In this document: one piece after another, positions 7,516 to 16,062 of the stretch | Layout: the number at the start of each line of letters is the position of its first letter | Position numbering within the stretch: the stretch's first letter is position 1 | Source: CAVPDE01 sp964580575 | GTDB taxonomy: Bacteria; Desulfobacterota; DSM-4660; Desulfatiglandales; HGW-15 | Length of the DNA stretch: 50,974 bases | NCBI GenBank assembly: GCA_964580575.1 | Contig: CAZOLJ010000027.1 | Coordinates: 1-50,974, forward strand | Direction of reading: 5' to 3' | The notes under the pieces: model-generated | Database searches by the model: none | What the model was told of the DNA's origin: nothing | The model's input: the letters and a program-made list of their open reading frames with translations, nothing else | Program-made: the position numbers and the translations under genes

Positions 7516-10500
7516 GGTTGAACCTCCAAAGGCCCGTTGGGGATCTCCCCCATCATCTCCGGAAAATAGAGGGCCTCGACTCTAGTAGGTGGCAATTGGA
7601 ATGCGCCTGACTGGTTGAGTCGAACCGTGTACTCCACACTCCATTTCCCTTTCGGCAGATATTCATAGTAAGCCCTGAACGCTTCAAAGGAGCGCTCTTC
7701 ATAGGCCGGCCACGCAACTCCTTTTCTTTCCTCTCCCTGGGTCAGCAACTTAGAATCCCTTGCGAGCCCGGTTCCGAGAATCGTCGCGCCTGCAGGAATA
7801 GGGTCGGAAACAACCACCCAGCTTTGATCCGACTGTGCTTCGAGGTCCAATCTCACCCGAACCAGGTCCCCGCGGCTCCACCGGTCTGCGTTCTTCTTCT
7901 CCAGGGGGATGAGCTTTCTTTCTATCCTGTAGCCGCTCGAAAAGGGCTCCTTGAGAGGAATAACGGCCACACTTTGAACGGTCATCCAGGGCTTGCCTGT
8001 TCCCGAATGGGAGACGGTCAGTGCTTCCCGCCTCTCAGGCCATGAAAAAAGAAATCCACTGCCCTTCGGCGATTCTCCCCAATCCATGCGCTTGCTCTGA
8101 CCTGACAACCGACCTGCAGAAATCCCTGAAACCGATTCCGCCTCAAAGGCTTTGGAAAACTTTTCCACAGCCAGCACACCCCAGGCGTTCGCGAGAGTGA
8201 GATCCCATCGGCCTCTCTTCTGTCTCCCCAGTGCTCCCTGAACCACTCTGGCCATGTCCTCTTTCCAACTCTTCAGAGGAAGGAGCGTCAGGACCGCGCG
8301 TACCGCATTCACGTCATTGGAAACCATGAGCCACCACAGGGCGTCTGCTCTTTCTGTGGAAAAGGTCATGGTGGTTCCCTGGTAATTGAGACGGGATTTG
8401 AGGATCAACTCTGCCTCTTTTAGCCGGGACCCACGGTTGGGAATTTTCTCCTCCCTCAGAAGGATGTTGAACCAGTCGATCAGCGCCGAGGTGGGCCACA
8501 GGTTTGGCTCAATCGCAAGAGACCCGAGCAGCCTGGGTTCCATCTTGTCCGCTCTGGATAAAGCTTCCATGGCCATGAGTTTCCGGATGGAAAGGTCTGC
8601 GGTAGGAAGGGGCGAGCCCCTGTGGATGCTTCCTTCCACAAAACCTCTGAGCCCTGTTTCCATTTTCTCTCTGAGTCCTTCGGGGATCTCCCACCCTGCC
8701 TCATGGGCAATGGCTGCGATGTAAGAGGTGAGCACAGGGCTGCCCAGGGTCATGGAGGGGAAGTACTTGACCAGGCCGTCAGAGTCCATGTGTGCGGGAA
8801 GCTGCGCCATCAGGCGTTTCCAGAGGTTCTCATCCCGAAGGGCGATGGCCACGGAGATTTTCTGCTCCATGCACCCATAAGGATAAGACATCATGTACTC
8901 GGTCACTCCGTTCAGGCTCTCAGCGATCCTGGGTCGGACACTGACCCTGACCCCGCCGCGCTCCGGCAGAGCATCCCGAGGCCTTTCAACCTCCAGCCGC
9001 ACTTCCTTGTCCAGCTGAGCAATCGTGGCCTGAAAGATGCGGTCCGCTACAGCGGGGATGACTTTTTGAGAGATCTTGAAGCGATCCCTTTTGGCCGATC
9101 CCTTCTCGCCGACCTCCACCTCCCAGTGGACCGCCGAGAGGCCTACAGGGACTCGGATGTCCCACCCGATCGTCTTGGCCTCCCCTGCGGCAAGGGGCAC
9201 CACGAGCGGGGCAAGGGAATCGGAAATCCCTTGCGCTGTGGCAGAGGCCTCGACCTCCACGCTCTCTTCCATCGTGTTCCGGATCGTGAACTCCGCTCGG
9301 AATCGATCCCCTTCTCTGACCAGCGGAGCGAGGCCCGAGAAAACCATCAGGTCCTGCGTGGACTGGATCGACGCCGAGCCTGTGCCGAAAAGGCCCTGGC
9401 CTCCTGTTGCCACGGCGGCAATCCGAAAGCCGGTGATCGAGTCATTGAGGGGGATTTCCACCGAGGCTTCTCCCTTGGCATCCAGCGCTACCCGTCCCTT
9501 CCAGAGAAGGAGCGTGTCAAAAATCTCACGGGTGATCTGCCGTCCCCCTCCCCCTCCGGAAGGCAACGCCTTCAACCCATAGTGTCGTTTACCGACGACC
9601 TGCATCTGGGCCGTGGCGGTCTGCACTTCATACCCTCTCCGGCCCATCATGGCAGGAAGGATGTCCCAGCTCTTGTTGGGCATCAGCTCCAGAAGTCCCT
9701 CGTCCACAGCCGCCAAGGCGACTTCGCTCCCGGCAGGCGGAGCCTTGTCCTCCACGGTTCTGGCTCTGATTTTCACCCGGGCCTTTTCCCTGACCTTGTA
9801 CACCGGACGGTCAGGGCTCACGTTCACCTTCAATTCGTGCTCTTTCCACCCGACCATGATCTCGGCAATGCCCAGCTTATAGGCGGGCTTCCCCAGATCC
9901 ACGAGGGCCGTGGGCTGCACGTCGCCGACACGCCCCCTCACGACCAGGGCGGAAACAAACACATTGGGAGCATAGGAGCCTTTGACCGGAACCTCGATCA
10001 CAGGCTTTTCACCTGAAAGCGTCCTGACCCAGCCCTCGATCACCCCTTCACGCTCGACCGTGATGAGCGCGGTCGCTTCTTTGAAAGGCATTCTCGCCTG
10101 AAAGACGGCGGTCTCCCCGGGCTCATACCTTTTCTTCTCCGGAATAAGGTCCATCCGGTCGTGATCGGAGATATCGAACCACCACCGTCCCTTGTCCGCG
10201 ACCCACACTTCCCGGTAGGCCGAGGTTTTGTTGCCCGCGCCGTCCGAAGACTCAGCCTGGAGGATCACGTTCCCTGAAACAGGGGAACGGGTTTCGCAGA
10301 TCAGTAGGCCCCTGGAATCGGTTTTGCCCTCGAAGATCGTTCCCACCCGTTTCACTTCCTGCGAGTGTTCGTAGGAATAGAATCCGCCCACAATGCGCTT
10401 CCTGTGGCTGTAGGTTTTTCTCTGCAGAAGATCGACCTTCACGGATGCTCCCGAGACCGGCTTTCCGGCAATGTCGAGCGCCGCCACATGGAACTTGAAC

Positions 10501-13223
10501 GCCTCCCGGGATGCAGCCCAGGAGTCAGGCCTGATGCCGATGAGGAGATTGGAGTTCCAGAGAGGGATCCTTGAAGAGGCGGTTTGAACCTCGCCGTTCG
10601 GGTCGCGGTATTCCATTTCAGCTAGAAGCTCTTTTGGGGCATCCATTTTCGGGAGGTCTGGGATGACCACTCGAGACGTTCCTGATGCATCCAGGACGAG
10701 CTCCACGCTCTTCAATCGGCCCCCTCTGGCTTCCGGTCCGGCCCCTTCCTCGTCCTCCCATTCCCGACCTCTTTCCTGCATGCCTTCTTTCACGCGGCCG
10801 TTTGCGAACACGAATCCGTCAAAGCCCTCGAAGGAAGGCAAAAGTTTCGGCCGCACATCACTTCTCACTTTGACAGGAAGGTCACCGGCTCCTCCCCCAC
10901 TTAGGTATTGAACCCCGAGGTCCAAAGGGACCTTGGCCGGGTTGATCAGAGGCTCGCTGGGCGGTTTGATGAAAGCCTTCATCAGGGGCACACGGAACTC
11001 TTCCACCCTGAAGGTTCCGGAACTCCGCGATCCCGGCATGTGCTCGCCGTAGAACTCCGATTCCTCTTCGCGAGCAATGGCCTGCACCCTTTGCGTCGCA
11101 GAGCCCTCTTTCCTGACCAGCGAAACACCATAGGTCCCGAGTTTAGCTTCTCCCGGTATGGCCCATTCGGTTTCAGCCACACCGCTTCGATCCCATTGCA
11201 GCGGGAATTCATAGGTCTGGAAACTGCCGAAATGGGTGATCGACACGGTGTTGGGTTCCTGTGCTGAAGGAACCGGGGAGAATCCGCTCATGGTGTGCCT
11301 GCGCAGGATGTGCTTCATGTGAATGGTGTCGCCGGCACGAAGGAGAGTCCGGTCGAATACCGTGTGCGCCATAGCACCATGGGGATAGGGATCATTGGGG
11401 AGCTTGAACCGAAAAGGTTCAATGCCGTTGTCCCAGCTTGAGTGAACGAAAGACATGTCGATCGAGGTTTGGGCTACCACCAAGAGCCCTTGCTGAAGCC
11501 CGGCCAGAGCGCCCATCTGGGGGTAGTCATGGGAGTCCGGCTGGTATCGGCAGTTGGGAAGCTTCGTCAGAGAAGGGAGTTTCTCATGGATGATTGCCAT
11601 TCCATTGCCGTCCGTCTTTCCGGTCCAGAGCACCGTTTCCCTGCAGTCCGTGATTGTCACGACGGCGTTGCTCACGGGCTCTCCCTTGTCAAGGCTCGTC
11701 ACCCAGACCAGGGAGGATTCCCTGCCCCATTTAAAGTGGACCGAAAGGTTGGTGACCAGCACCGAGGTGGGAACATACATGGGTTTCGGGCTACCGAGAA
11801 GAGCCTGACCCAGAAGCGTGCTCTCAAGTTCCACGAGATAGAGGCCCGGATCTTTGAAAGGGATCCCCACCACTTCGAACGCTTTCGATCCTGAGGGCTT
11901 GGGAACCTTAAACTCCTTGATCTCCTGATCCCATGCCAGCATGGAGCGTTCCCTGGAGGCTGAAGCCACTCTCCTCAGCGCCACCTGGAGATTGGCCGGC
12001 CTTTCCAAGCGGACATTGCTGATCCTCGCAATGATTCGAGCCATGATCCCCTCTTCCTTGCCGAGTTTCAGGGATTTGGCCTTGACCTCGGGCTCCACAT
12101 TCCTGAGCGTGACAGGGAGCAACCGGTCCCCCTTCAATTCCACGATGCCAAATCGAGCCGGGAACTTGGCAAGAGGCGGGTATCGGTCTGTCTTGACGGA
12201 AAGAGGGAACTTGTCCGCATTGGCGAGCGGCCTTTCCGCTTCGTCCTTCAGGCCGGAGGGCAGTTCGATGGTGAACGCGGTCTGCTCGGGGAAGGGGGGC
12301 TTGAAAGACACACCGTAGACGACATTCTGCTCATCCTCCTGGGGCTTCCACATTTTCCCGTCGGAACTTCTGAGAACAACGGCGCCGGCCTGGTCCCTGG
12401 AAATGGGCGCTGAAAAGCGCAGATGCATGGCAGAAAGCGGGGAGCAGTCCGCCTTGGGGTTCTCCCTTTCACACTGAAAGGATGCAGTGAACTTGGGTCT
12501 CGTGACAAAGGGCAGGATCTGATCGCTTTCCGTTGCAATCAGGGTCTTTGACCTCACCCCTCTTCCCCAGATGAGCCTCACCGGTGTCTCAGCGGGCAAT
12601 CGCTGTTTGCACTGAAGAAGAATCAGGGGCGCGTCAGGACGATTCATCCAACGGTATCGTTCCTTGAGAATCCTCTCTCTTTGCTCGCCTTCGATGATTC
12701 GTATGCCCACGAGATCCTCGATGCCCTGGATGGAAAAAGCGACATGCTTGAGCAGCGATTCCTCGTCAGGCTCCCCGTCGAGGGTCAAAATGAAGACCTG
12801 CTCCTCGTCTATCTGCTTGGTCCCCTCATAGGGGTAGGAGGCTTTGATGGCCGGGCCGCCGGTAGAAAAGGAGAAGCTTCTCTGGCCCTCAAGCTTCGCT
12901 CCTGCAAGAGTCTTGAGATCAGACTTCAACTGGAACTCGCAGCGAACCCCTGCAAGCAGGTTCTTCTCGAAGTCGAACACCCAGTTCCTTGTGTCCGCCC
13001 AACGGCCTTCGCCTTCCACCGGGCAGTTGACATCGAAGGGCATGGTGATGCTTCTCGGATCACCAAAGGCGACCATGGACTGTGTGAAGCGCACCTTCAC
13101 CTGCCGGATGTTTTTGACGGCCCCTTGCGGTGAGAAGGATTCCACTTTGGCTGCTTCCTGGCCGGAAGCGGCGGAGACAAGAAAAAACAGGGAGCAAAGG
13201 CTCAAGCACAGAAGCTTTTTCAT
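7512..13223 (-). CDS. Bacterial alpha-2-macroglobulin (YfhM-like) with intact thioester
   Basis: A 1903-residue secreted protease trap. It has a Sec signal peptide (MKKLLCLSLCSLFFLVSAASG) without a lipobox cysteine at the cleavage site, unlike the lipoprotein E. coli homologue. Successive macroglobulin (MG) beta domains follow, with an MG2-type part (TVFDRTLLRAGDTIHMKHILR) and the A2M core (ITREIFDTLLLWKGRVALDAKGEASVEIPLNDSITGF). The thioester motif YGCMEQ is intact, Cys at residue 1451, followed by an alpha-alpha toroid and a C-terminal receptor-like domain. When a protease cuts the bait region the thioester is expected to trap it covalently. A strong promoter lies at 13267-13295 and GGAGGCGATC precedes the ATG. 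It is the first gene of a two-gene operon with pbpC. Whether it is periplasmic or released is open given the missing lipobox. Confidence 0.92.
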   Translation of the reverse strand: MKKLLCLSLCSLFFLVSAASGQEAAKVESFSPQGAVKNIRQVKVRFTQSMVAFGDPRSITMPFDVNCPVEGEGRWADTRNWVFDFEKNLLAGVRCEFQLKSDLKTLAGAKLEGQRSFSFSTGGPAIKASYPYEGTKQIDEEQVFILTLDGEPDEESLLKHVAFSIQGIEDLVGIRIIEGEQRERILKERYRWMNRPDAPLILLQCKQRLPAETPVRLIWGRGVRSKTLIATESDQILPFVTRPKFTASFQCERENPKADCSPLSAMHLRFSAPISRDQAGAVVLRSSDGKMWKPQEDEQNVVYGVSFKPPFPEQTAFTIELPSGLKDEAERPLANADKFPLSVKTDRYPPLAKFPARFGIVELKGDRLLPVTLRNVEPEVKAKSLKLGKEEGIMARIIARISNVRLERPANLQVALRRVASASRERSMLAWDQEIKEFKVPKPSGSKAFEVVGIPFKDPGLYLVELESTLLGQALLGSPKPMYVPTSVLVTNLSVHFKWGRESSLVWVTSLDKGEPVSNAVVTITDCRETVLWTGKTDGNGMAIIHEKLPSLTKLPNCRYQPDSHDYPQMGALAGLQQGLLVVAQTSIDMSFVHSSWDNGIEPFRFKLPNDPYPHGAMAHTVFDRTLLRAGDTIHMKHILRRHTMSGFSPVPSAQEPNTVSITHFGSFQTYEFPLQWDRSGVAETEWAIPGEAKLGTYGVSLVRKEGSATQRVQAIAREEESEFYGEHMPGSRSSGTFRVEEFRVPLMKAFIKPPSEPLINPAKVPLDLGVQYLSGGGAGDLPVKVRSDVRPKLLPSFEGFDGFVFANGRVKEGMQERGREWEDEEGAGPEARGGRLKSVELVLDASGTSRVVIPDLPKMDAPKELLAEMEYRDPNGEVQTASSRIPLWNSNLLIGIRPDSWAASREAFKFHVAALDIAGKPVSGASVKVDLLQRKTYSHRKRIVGGFYSYEHSQEVKRVGTIFEGKTDSRGLLICETRSPVSGNVILQAESSDGAGNKTSAYREVWVADKGRWWFDISDHDRMDLIPEKKRYEPGETAVFQARMPFKEATALITVEREGVIEGWVRTLSGEKPVIEVPVKGSYAPNVFVSALVVRGRVGDVQPTALVDLGKPAYKLGIAEIMVGWKEHELKVNVSPDRPVYKVREKARVKIRARTVEDKAPPAGSEVALAAVDEGLLELMPNKSWDILPAMMGRRGYEVQTATAQMQVVGKRHYGLKALPSGGGGGRQITREIFDTLLLWKGRVALDAKGEASVEIPLNDSITGFRIAAVATGGQGLFGTGSASIQSTQDLMVFSGLAPLVREGDRFRAEFTIRNTMEESVEVEASATAQGISDSLAPLVVPLAAGEAKTIGWDIRVPVGLSAVHWEVEVGEKGSAKRDRFKISQKVIPAVADRIFQATIAQLDKEVRLEVERPRDALPERGGVRVSVRPRIAESLNGVTEYMMSYPYGCMEQKISVAIALRDENLWKRLMAQLPAHMDSDGLVKYFPSMTLGSPVLTSYIAAIAHEAGWEIPEGLREKMETGLRGFVEGSIHRGSPLPTADLSIRKLMAMEALSRADKMEPRLLGSLAIEPNLWPTSALIDWFNILLREEKIPNRGSRLKEAELILKSRLNYQGTTMTFSTERADALWWLMVSNDVNAVRAVLTLLPLKSWKEDMARVVQGALGRQKRGRWDLTLANAWGVLAVEKFSKAFEAESVSGISAGRLSGQSKRMDWGESPKGSGFLFSWPERREALTVSHSGTGKPWMTVQSVAVIPLKEPFSSGYRIERKLIPLEKKNADRWSRGDLVRVRLDLEAQSDQSWVVVSDPIPAGATILGTGLARDSKLLTQGEERKGVAWPAYEERSFEAFRAYYEYLPKGKWSVEYTVRLNQSGAFQLPPTRVEALYFPEMMGEIPNGPLEVQP

Positions 13224-13266
13224 GATCGCCTCCTGAAAGGGAGATCAAAAAGGGGCTACAGGCTTA

Positions 13267-13295
13267 ATTATCTTAGAAAGCCGGGGATGGGTCAA
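13267..13295 (-). promoter_or_regulatory. Sigma-70-type promoter of the macroglobulin-pbpC operon
   Basis: On the minus strand TTGACC (13295-13290) and GATAAT (13272-13267) are separated by exactly 17 bases; each matches the consensus at five of six positions. The -10 box is about 44 bases upstream of the ATG at 13223. This is one of the best-looking promoters in the window. Confidence 0.7.
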
Positions 13296-13753
13296 TAGGT
13301 GAGATACAGCAGGCCGTAACGAGCATTCCTACCGCGGCGCTTCGCTAATCCCCCTTCATCCCCCTTTACCAAAGGGAGAAACCGAGCATAAGTTCTCCCC
13401 TTTGTAAAGAGCCTGTCCTGAGCTCGTCGAAGGAGGAGACAGAGGGGATTTTGCATGGCCTTTGAGCCAAGTTTCTCAGGAGTGACAATAAACAATAGGG
13501 CATGACTCTTAGTCGGAACGCACCTGAAAGAGTAAGCCAAGCAGGCACTCTATTCAACCTCCTGAGGATCAGAGCACCTAACCTGCTTCTCTCTGAAGGC
13601 AAAAACATCCTCATGAAGGATCTGGACATCTCACTCGAAAAAGGTTATTTATTTTGCGTTTGCTAACAATTCAACCGTGCGATCAACTTCCAGCACAACC
13701 TTAACCTTTTGGACAGGGGTATGAAACCAAACTGCCGGAACGTTCTCAACGGT
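13296..13753. other. Gene-poor spacer with C-rich palindromic repeat and gene debris
   Basis: No convincing gene. Around 13340-13445 there are C-rich segments facing a G-rich one (TCCCCCTTTACCAAAGGGAG; then AGAGGGG) and a CCTGTCCTGAGCTCGTCGAA element of the type scattered in many deltaproteobacterial spacers. At about 13582-13664 the plus strand reads LLLSEGKNILMKDLDISLEK followed by GYLF before a stop. This recalls the start of an ABC ATPase but is too short to name. 13665-13753 is AT-richer and leads into a terminator hairpin. Confidence 0.5.
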
Positions 13754-13795
13754 AAGCCTCCAAGCGAGTTCCATTCCGCTCTGGAGGCTTTTTCA
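13754..13795 (+). terminator. Rho-independent terminator without an upstream gene
   Basis: AAGCCTCCA (13754-13762) pairs with TGGAGGCTT (13782-13790), and the stem is followed by a short T-run (five Ts, 13789-13793). It is a standard intrinsic terminator for plus-strand transcription, yet no plus-strand gene lies upstream for several kilobases. It may end a small RNA or act as a leader attenuator for the protease gene that starts 150 bases downstream. Confidence 0.6.
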
Positions 13796-13946
13796 TTTGG
13801 GAGGTGATCTGGTGTAGGTGAAGAGATTCAAGCAAAGGGCTACTTGAGATCCAACCTTCTTTTATCCCAGTGCCGTTCTGGAGTTGTGAACGGAATCAGC
13901 GGGAAGGAATACAACCCAGGAGCGTATAGAGAGGGAGAACAAAGCT

Positions 13947-15188
13947 ATGGACAGATCATTGCTCGCGATACGTATCGGGAGGCTTCTGCACCTCTTGCGG
14001 AGTGTTCTTGTAGTATTCATCTTTACGGTTCAGCCGTTTTCATCTGTACTTGCTCAGTCTGTGGCTGAACAAGTGAGGGGAAAAAGACAGCCCTGTCCTA
14101 TCGTTAAGCAAGGGCTCATTATTCTCGTCGAGTTTCCTGATGTTCAAAACACAATAGACAAGAGATATGCGCAAAAACGGTTTTTCAAGGAATTGAATGA
14201 ATACGTGCAGGAGATGTCATACGGCAAGGTATGCATCCAGGGCGATGTGACAGATCAATGGTACCGGATGCCTGGCTCCATAGCCGAATACCGGATTTCT
14301 TCACGCAACCTAGAAGTTGATAAATCTCGTGTGATCAGGTTGATTTCGGATGCGCTTTCAGCGGTTGATGGGGATGTCGATCTATCAAAGTATTCTTTTG
14401 TGGCAATTTTCATGGGAGCTCGGGTGAAGGACTATGGCATGATAGGGTTATGCGGTTATCCAGGCATGCTGGGATGGAGCAGTCAGGATATTCTTAAAAC
14501 AAGAAGCGGCCAGGCCGTTCGCGGAGGCGTTGCGATTTTTACCTACCAGGCCCATCTGGGCACCCTTTTTCATGACGTCGCCCACGTGCTGGGAGGCGTC
14601 AGGGAAGGGAAACGATTGATGCCCTGTCTCTATGACCATGACCTTCAGGCAAAACCGGGTCCGATGCGGGAAACATTTGTAGATGCACTCATCAACATGG
14701 GCTTTTGGGATCCCATGTCCTGTCATTACTATAAATGGGAGATACCACCGCCGGGTATTTCCTCGTGGACGAAGTTAAGGCTGCAGTGGATTGATCCCTC
14801 CAAGGTTGTGGTGATAAAAGCAGGGCAGAGGGGTGAAGTCCTTTTAGGTCCATTAGAGGACCCAACGGCAGAGACAGTGGCGATAAAAATCTCTGTCACC
14901 GACTCAACATACTTTCTGATAGAAAACCGACAGGCCATCGGCTTCGATATCAATCTTCCGGGAAACGGTGTTCTCATCATGCATGCCGACGATACTGTAG
15001 CCGAGTGCCGGCATGGGAAATCACCCGTGAAGCTTATCAATGCTAATCCTTCAGTCCCCCATCTCGAAGGTGCAGCCTTTGATATTGGGAAAAACGTCTC
15101 CTATGTTGACTCAAAGAATAACGTAAGAATCGACCTTATCGATAAGATTGGAAAATCTTATAAGATTCAGGTCAGACCCCATCATTAA
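13947..15188 (+). CDS. Secreted M6-like metalloprotease homologue with HDxxH in place of HExxH
   Basis: A 413-residue exported protein. The first 36 residues are a signal peptide (basic start, hydrophobic core, cleavage after VLA). The body follows the M6 (immune-inhibitor-A-like) plan: an ILVEFPD strand, FFKELNEYVQEMSYGKVCIQG, then the zinc site, LYDHD, MGFWDPMS, and the C-terminal signature YFLIENRQAIGFD leading to LPGNGVLIMHADD. In the zinc site the usual HExxH reads HDVAH (His209, Asp210, His213), so the catalytic Glu is Asp. This would weaken or abolish proteolysis unless the geometry has adapted. A GGGAGAAC box precedes the ATG. The gene is alone among non-coding and broken DNA, with codon use and base composition a little more AT-rich than neighbours, hinting at transfer. 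A sequencing error cannot explain the substitution alone because the surrounding frame is intact. Confidence 0.7.
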   Translation: MDRSLLAIRIGRLLHLLRSVLVVFIFTVQPFSSVLAQSVAEQVRGKRQPCPIVKQGLIILVEFPDVQNTIDKRYAQKRFFKELNEYVQEMSYGKVCIQGDVTDQWYRMPGSIAEYRISSRNLEVDKSRVIRLISDALSAVDGDVDLSKYSFVAIFMGARVKDYGMIGLCGYPGMLGWSSQDILKTRSGQAVRGGVAIFTYQAHLGTLFHDVAHVLGGVREGKRLMPCLYDHDLQAKPGPMRETFVDALINMGFWDPMSCHYYKWEIPPPGISSWTKLRLQWIDPSKVVVIKAGQRGEVLLGPLEDPTAETVAIKISVTDSTYFLIENRQAIGFDINLPGNGVLIMHADDTVAECRHGKSPVKLINANPSVPHLEGAAFDIGKNVSYVDSKNNVRIDLIDKIGKSYKIQVRPHH

Positions 15189-15430
15189 AGAGGTCAAACA
15201 CGGTTTGCTGAACAGGTTTCCGTTGGCGGCGGAGGGGATTAGGGCATGTTGCTCGCAGTGCCACGGCGTTTGTCGGAATGAGGCCGTTAGGCCGTGGCAC
15301 GCAAGAAAACTACAGAGCCCAAAAAACAGCTGGTAAGCCACTGGGTGGTGACCTACCAGCTATCCATGGCATCCTCAAGATTCAGGTGGAACCTTGAGGA
15401 GCTGTACATTTCAGAATACCAAACTACTAC
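15189..15430. other. Spacer with two strong hairpins, no gene seen
   Basis: GTGCCACGGC (15258-15267) pairs perfectly with GCCGTGGCAC (15291-15300), and AGCTGGTA (15328-15335) with TACCAGCT (15354-15361) with extra CCAC/GTGG pairing inside. A plus-strand reading MARKKTTEPKKQLVSHWVV from 15294 has the look of a basic protein start but degenerates; I do not call it. Confidence 0.5.
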
Positions 15431-15514
15431 TCAGAAAAGAAGTGAAATTTTCTGGTCGACGACGCCCTCGCGGATCAGGTCGATCAGGCCGTCGGAGATC
15501 ACCTCCGGATTGTG
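15431..15514 (-). pseudogene. Fragment of an acetyl-CoA hydrolase/CoA-transferase
   Basis: The frame one step from the ParE gene reads HNPEVISDGLIDLIREGVVD before QKISLLF and a stop. The pattern HPEVxSDGxIDLIExGVV is characteristic of the acetyl-CoA hydrolase/4-hydroxybutyrate CoA-transferase family around its active-site region. Only about 25 residues of a 430-residue family are left. It begins exactly where the ParE reading breaks off. The assignment is from pattern memory over a short stretch. Confidence 0.4.
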
Positions 15515-15741
15515 ATCAATTCCTGATCGAGCGAATAGTACACGGCATAAGGGAACCGCTTGGACAAGAGGCGGTGATACCCGAAGACCTTTGGATAAAT
15601 GCCCGCGTAAAGCAGGAGGGAATCTATGTCAGAGAAAAGGGAGTCAAAAAAGTTCTCACCGAGCCCCTCGCCCTGCTTCTCGTAAAAGAGGCGCCCGGCA
15701 TAGAGGTCATCGATGGCTGAGGAAAGGACCTTGATCCTCAT
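15499..15741 (-). pseudogene. ParE/RelE-type toxin truncated at its C-terminus
   Basis: An 80-residue reading. MRIKVLSSAIDDLYAGRLFYEKQ, then FFDSLFSDIDSLLLYAGIYPK, RLLSKRFPYAVYYSLDQELITI matches ParE toxins, gyrase-inhibiting members of the RelE superfamily. The usual last strand and basic end (roughly V-L-x-x-R-R-D-P) is missing: after ELITI the frame gives RR and a stop, and the DNA continues as a piece of another gene. About 10-15 residues are lost. The ATG overlaps the stop of the antitoxin-like reading by ATGA, the normal coupled arrangement. Activity is doubtful because the terminal segment contributes to target binding in the family. Confidence 0.6.
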
Positions 15742-15845
15742 TCAAAGCGCTTCCTGAGTTCGTGCTTCGCTGTTTGCCAGTCCACAAGTCGCTCCTCGCC
15801 GGCAGCCGCTCTCGCCTCGGTTTTCTTTAGAACATCGTCTTGTCC
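15738..15845 (-). pseudogene. C-terminal remnant of a ParD/addiction-module antitoxin
   Basis: The minus reading DVLKKTEARAAAGEERLVDW followed by QTAKHELRKRFE and TGA is the common end of small antitoxins partnered with ParE (acidic linker, then L-x-x-W-x-x-A-K-x-x-L). It overlaps the toxin start by four bases. Upstream the frame stays open, but there the other strand encodes TfoX-like sequence, so the antitoxin N-terminus has been replaced. No start codon or ribosome-binding site is evident. Confidence 0.4.
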
Positions 15846-15980
15846 TGGAAGAAGACCGACAGCAAAAGGATGTTCGGTGGCATCTGTCACCTGCTGAACG
15901 GAAACATGTTCTGCGGGGTGTACAAGGACTTCCTGATCCTCAGGCGCGGTGAAGACGGTTGGCTCGAAATGAAACCCTAA
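15846..15980 (+). pseudogene. TfoX N-terminal-domain fragment
   Basis: The plus frame ending at TAA 15978-15980 reads KKTDSKRMFGGICHLLNGNM then FCGVYKDFLILRRGED. RMFGGxCxLLNGNMxCGV is the hallmark of the TfoX N-terminal family (small proteins related to a competence regulator). The usual residues before RMFGG and the C-terminal third are absent, and the end (GWLEMKP) is unrelated. There is no start codon with a ribosome-binding site. It is joined head to head with the antitoxin remnant. Confidence 0.5.
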
Positions 15981-15990
15981 GGCTCCCCCT

Positions 15991-16025
15991 CCCCTAACCC
16001 CTCCCGCAAGGGGAGGGGTTAGGGG
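15991..16025. repeat. GC-rich perfect hairpin (CCCCTAACCCCTCCC family)
   Basis: A perfect 15-bp stem (15991-16005 with 16011-16025) encloses a 5-base loop, 38 bases beyond the iorB stop. There is no T-run on the minus strand. Related CCCCTCCC/GGGGAGGG palindromes occur at 20343, 40199 and 46310, so it is a dispersed family that may double as a transcript end. Confidence 0.6.
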
Positions 16026-16062
16026 GGTGTTAGTAAAGGGGGGCGAGAGGGATTATTGACGA

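Noticed and set aside
8622..10016. 464-codon open frame opposite the macroglobulin gene
   Set aside because: Composition is that of a reverse frame (His/Arg/Gly/Asp-rich) and it lacks domains or a start site; the minus-strand gene explains the region.
13582..13664. Possible ABC-ATPase fragment (NILMKDLDISLEKG)
   Set aside because: Only about 15 residues look family-like, no Walker motif is present and the frame ends at once. Mentioned only as debris.
13700..13795. Possible c-di-GMP riboswitch before the protease gene
   Set aside because: Only fragments of a GEMM-like pattern (AAACC, AAGCC) could be found; the GNRA tetraloop and docking sequences are not there. Kept only as a possible leader or small RNA.
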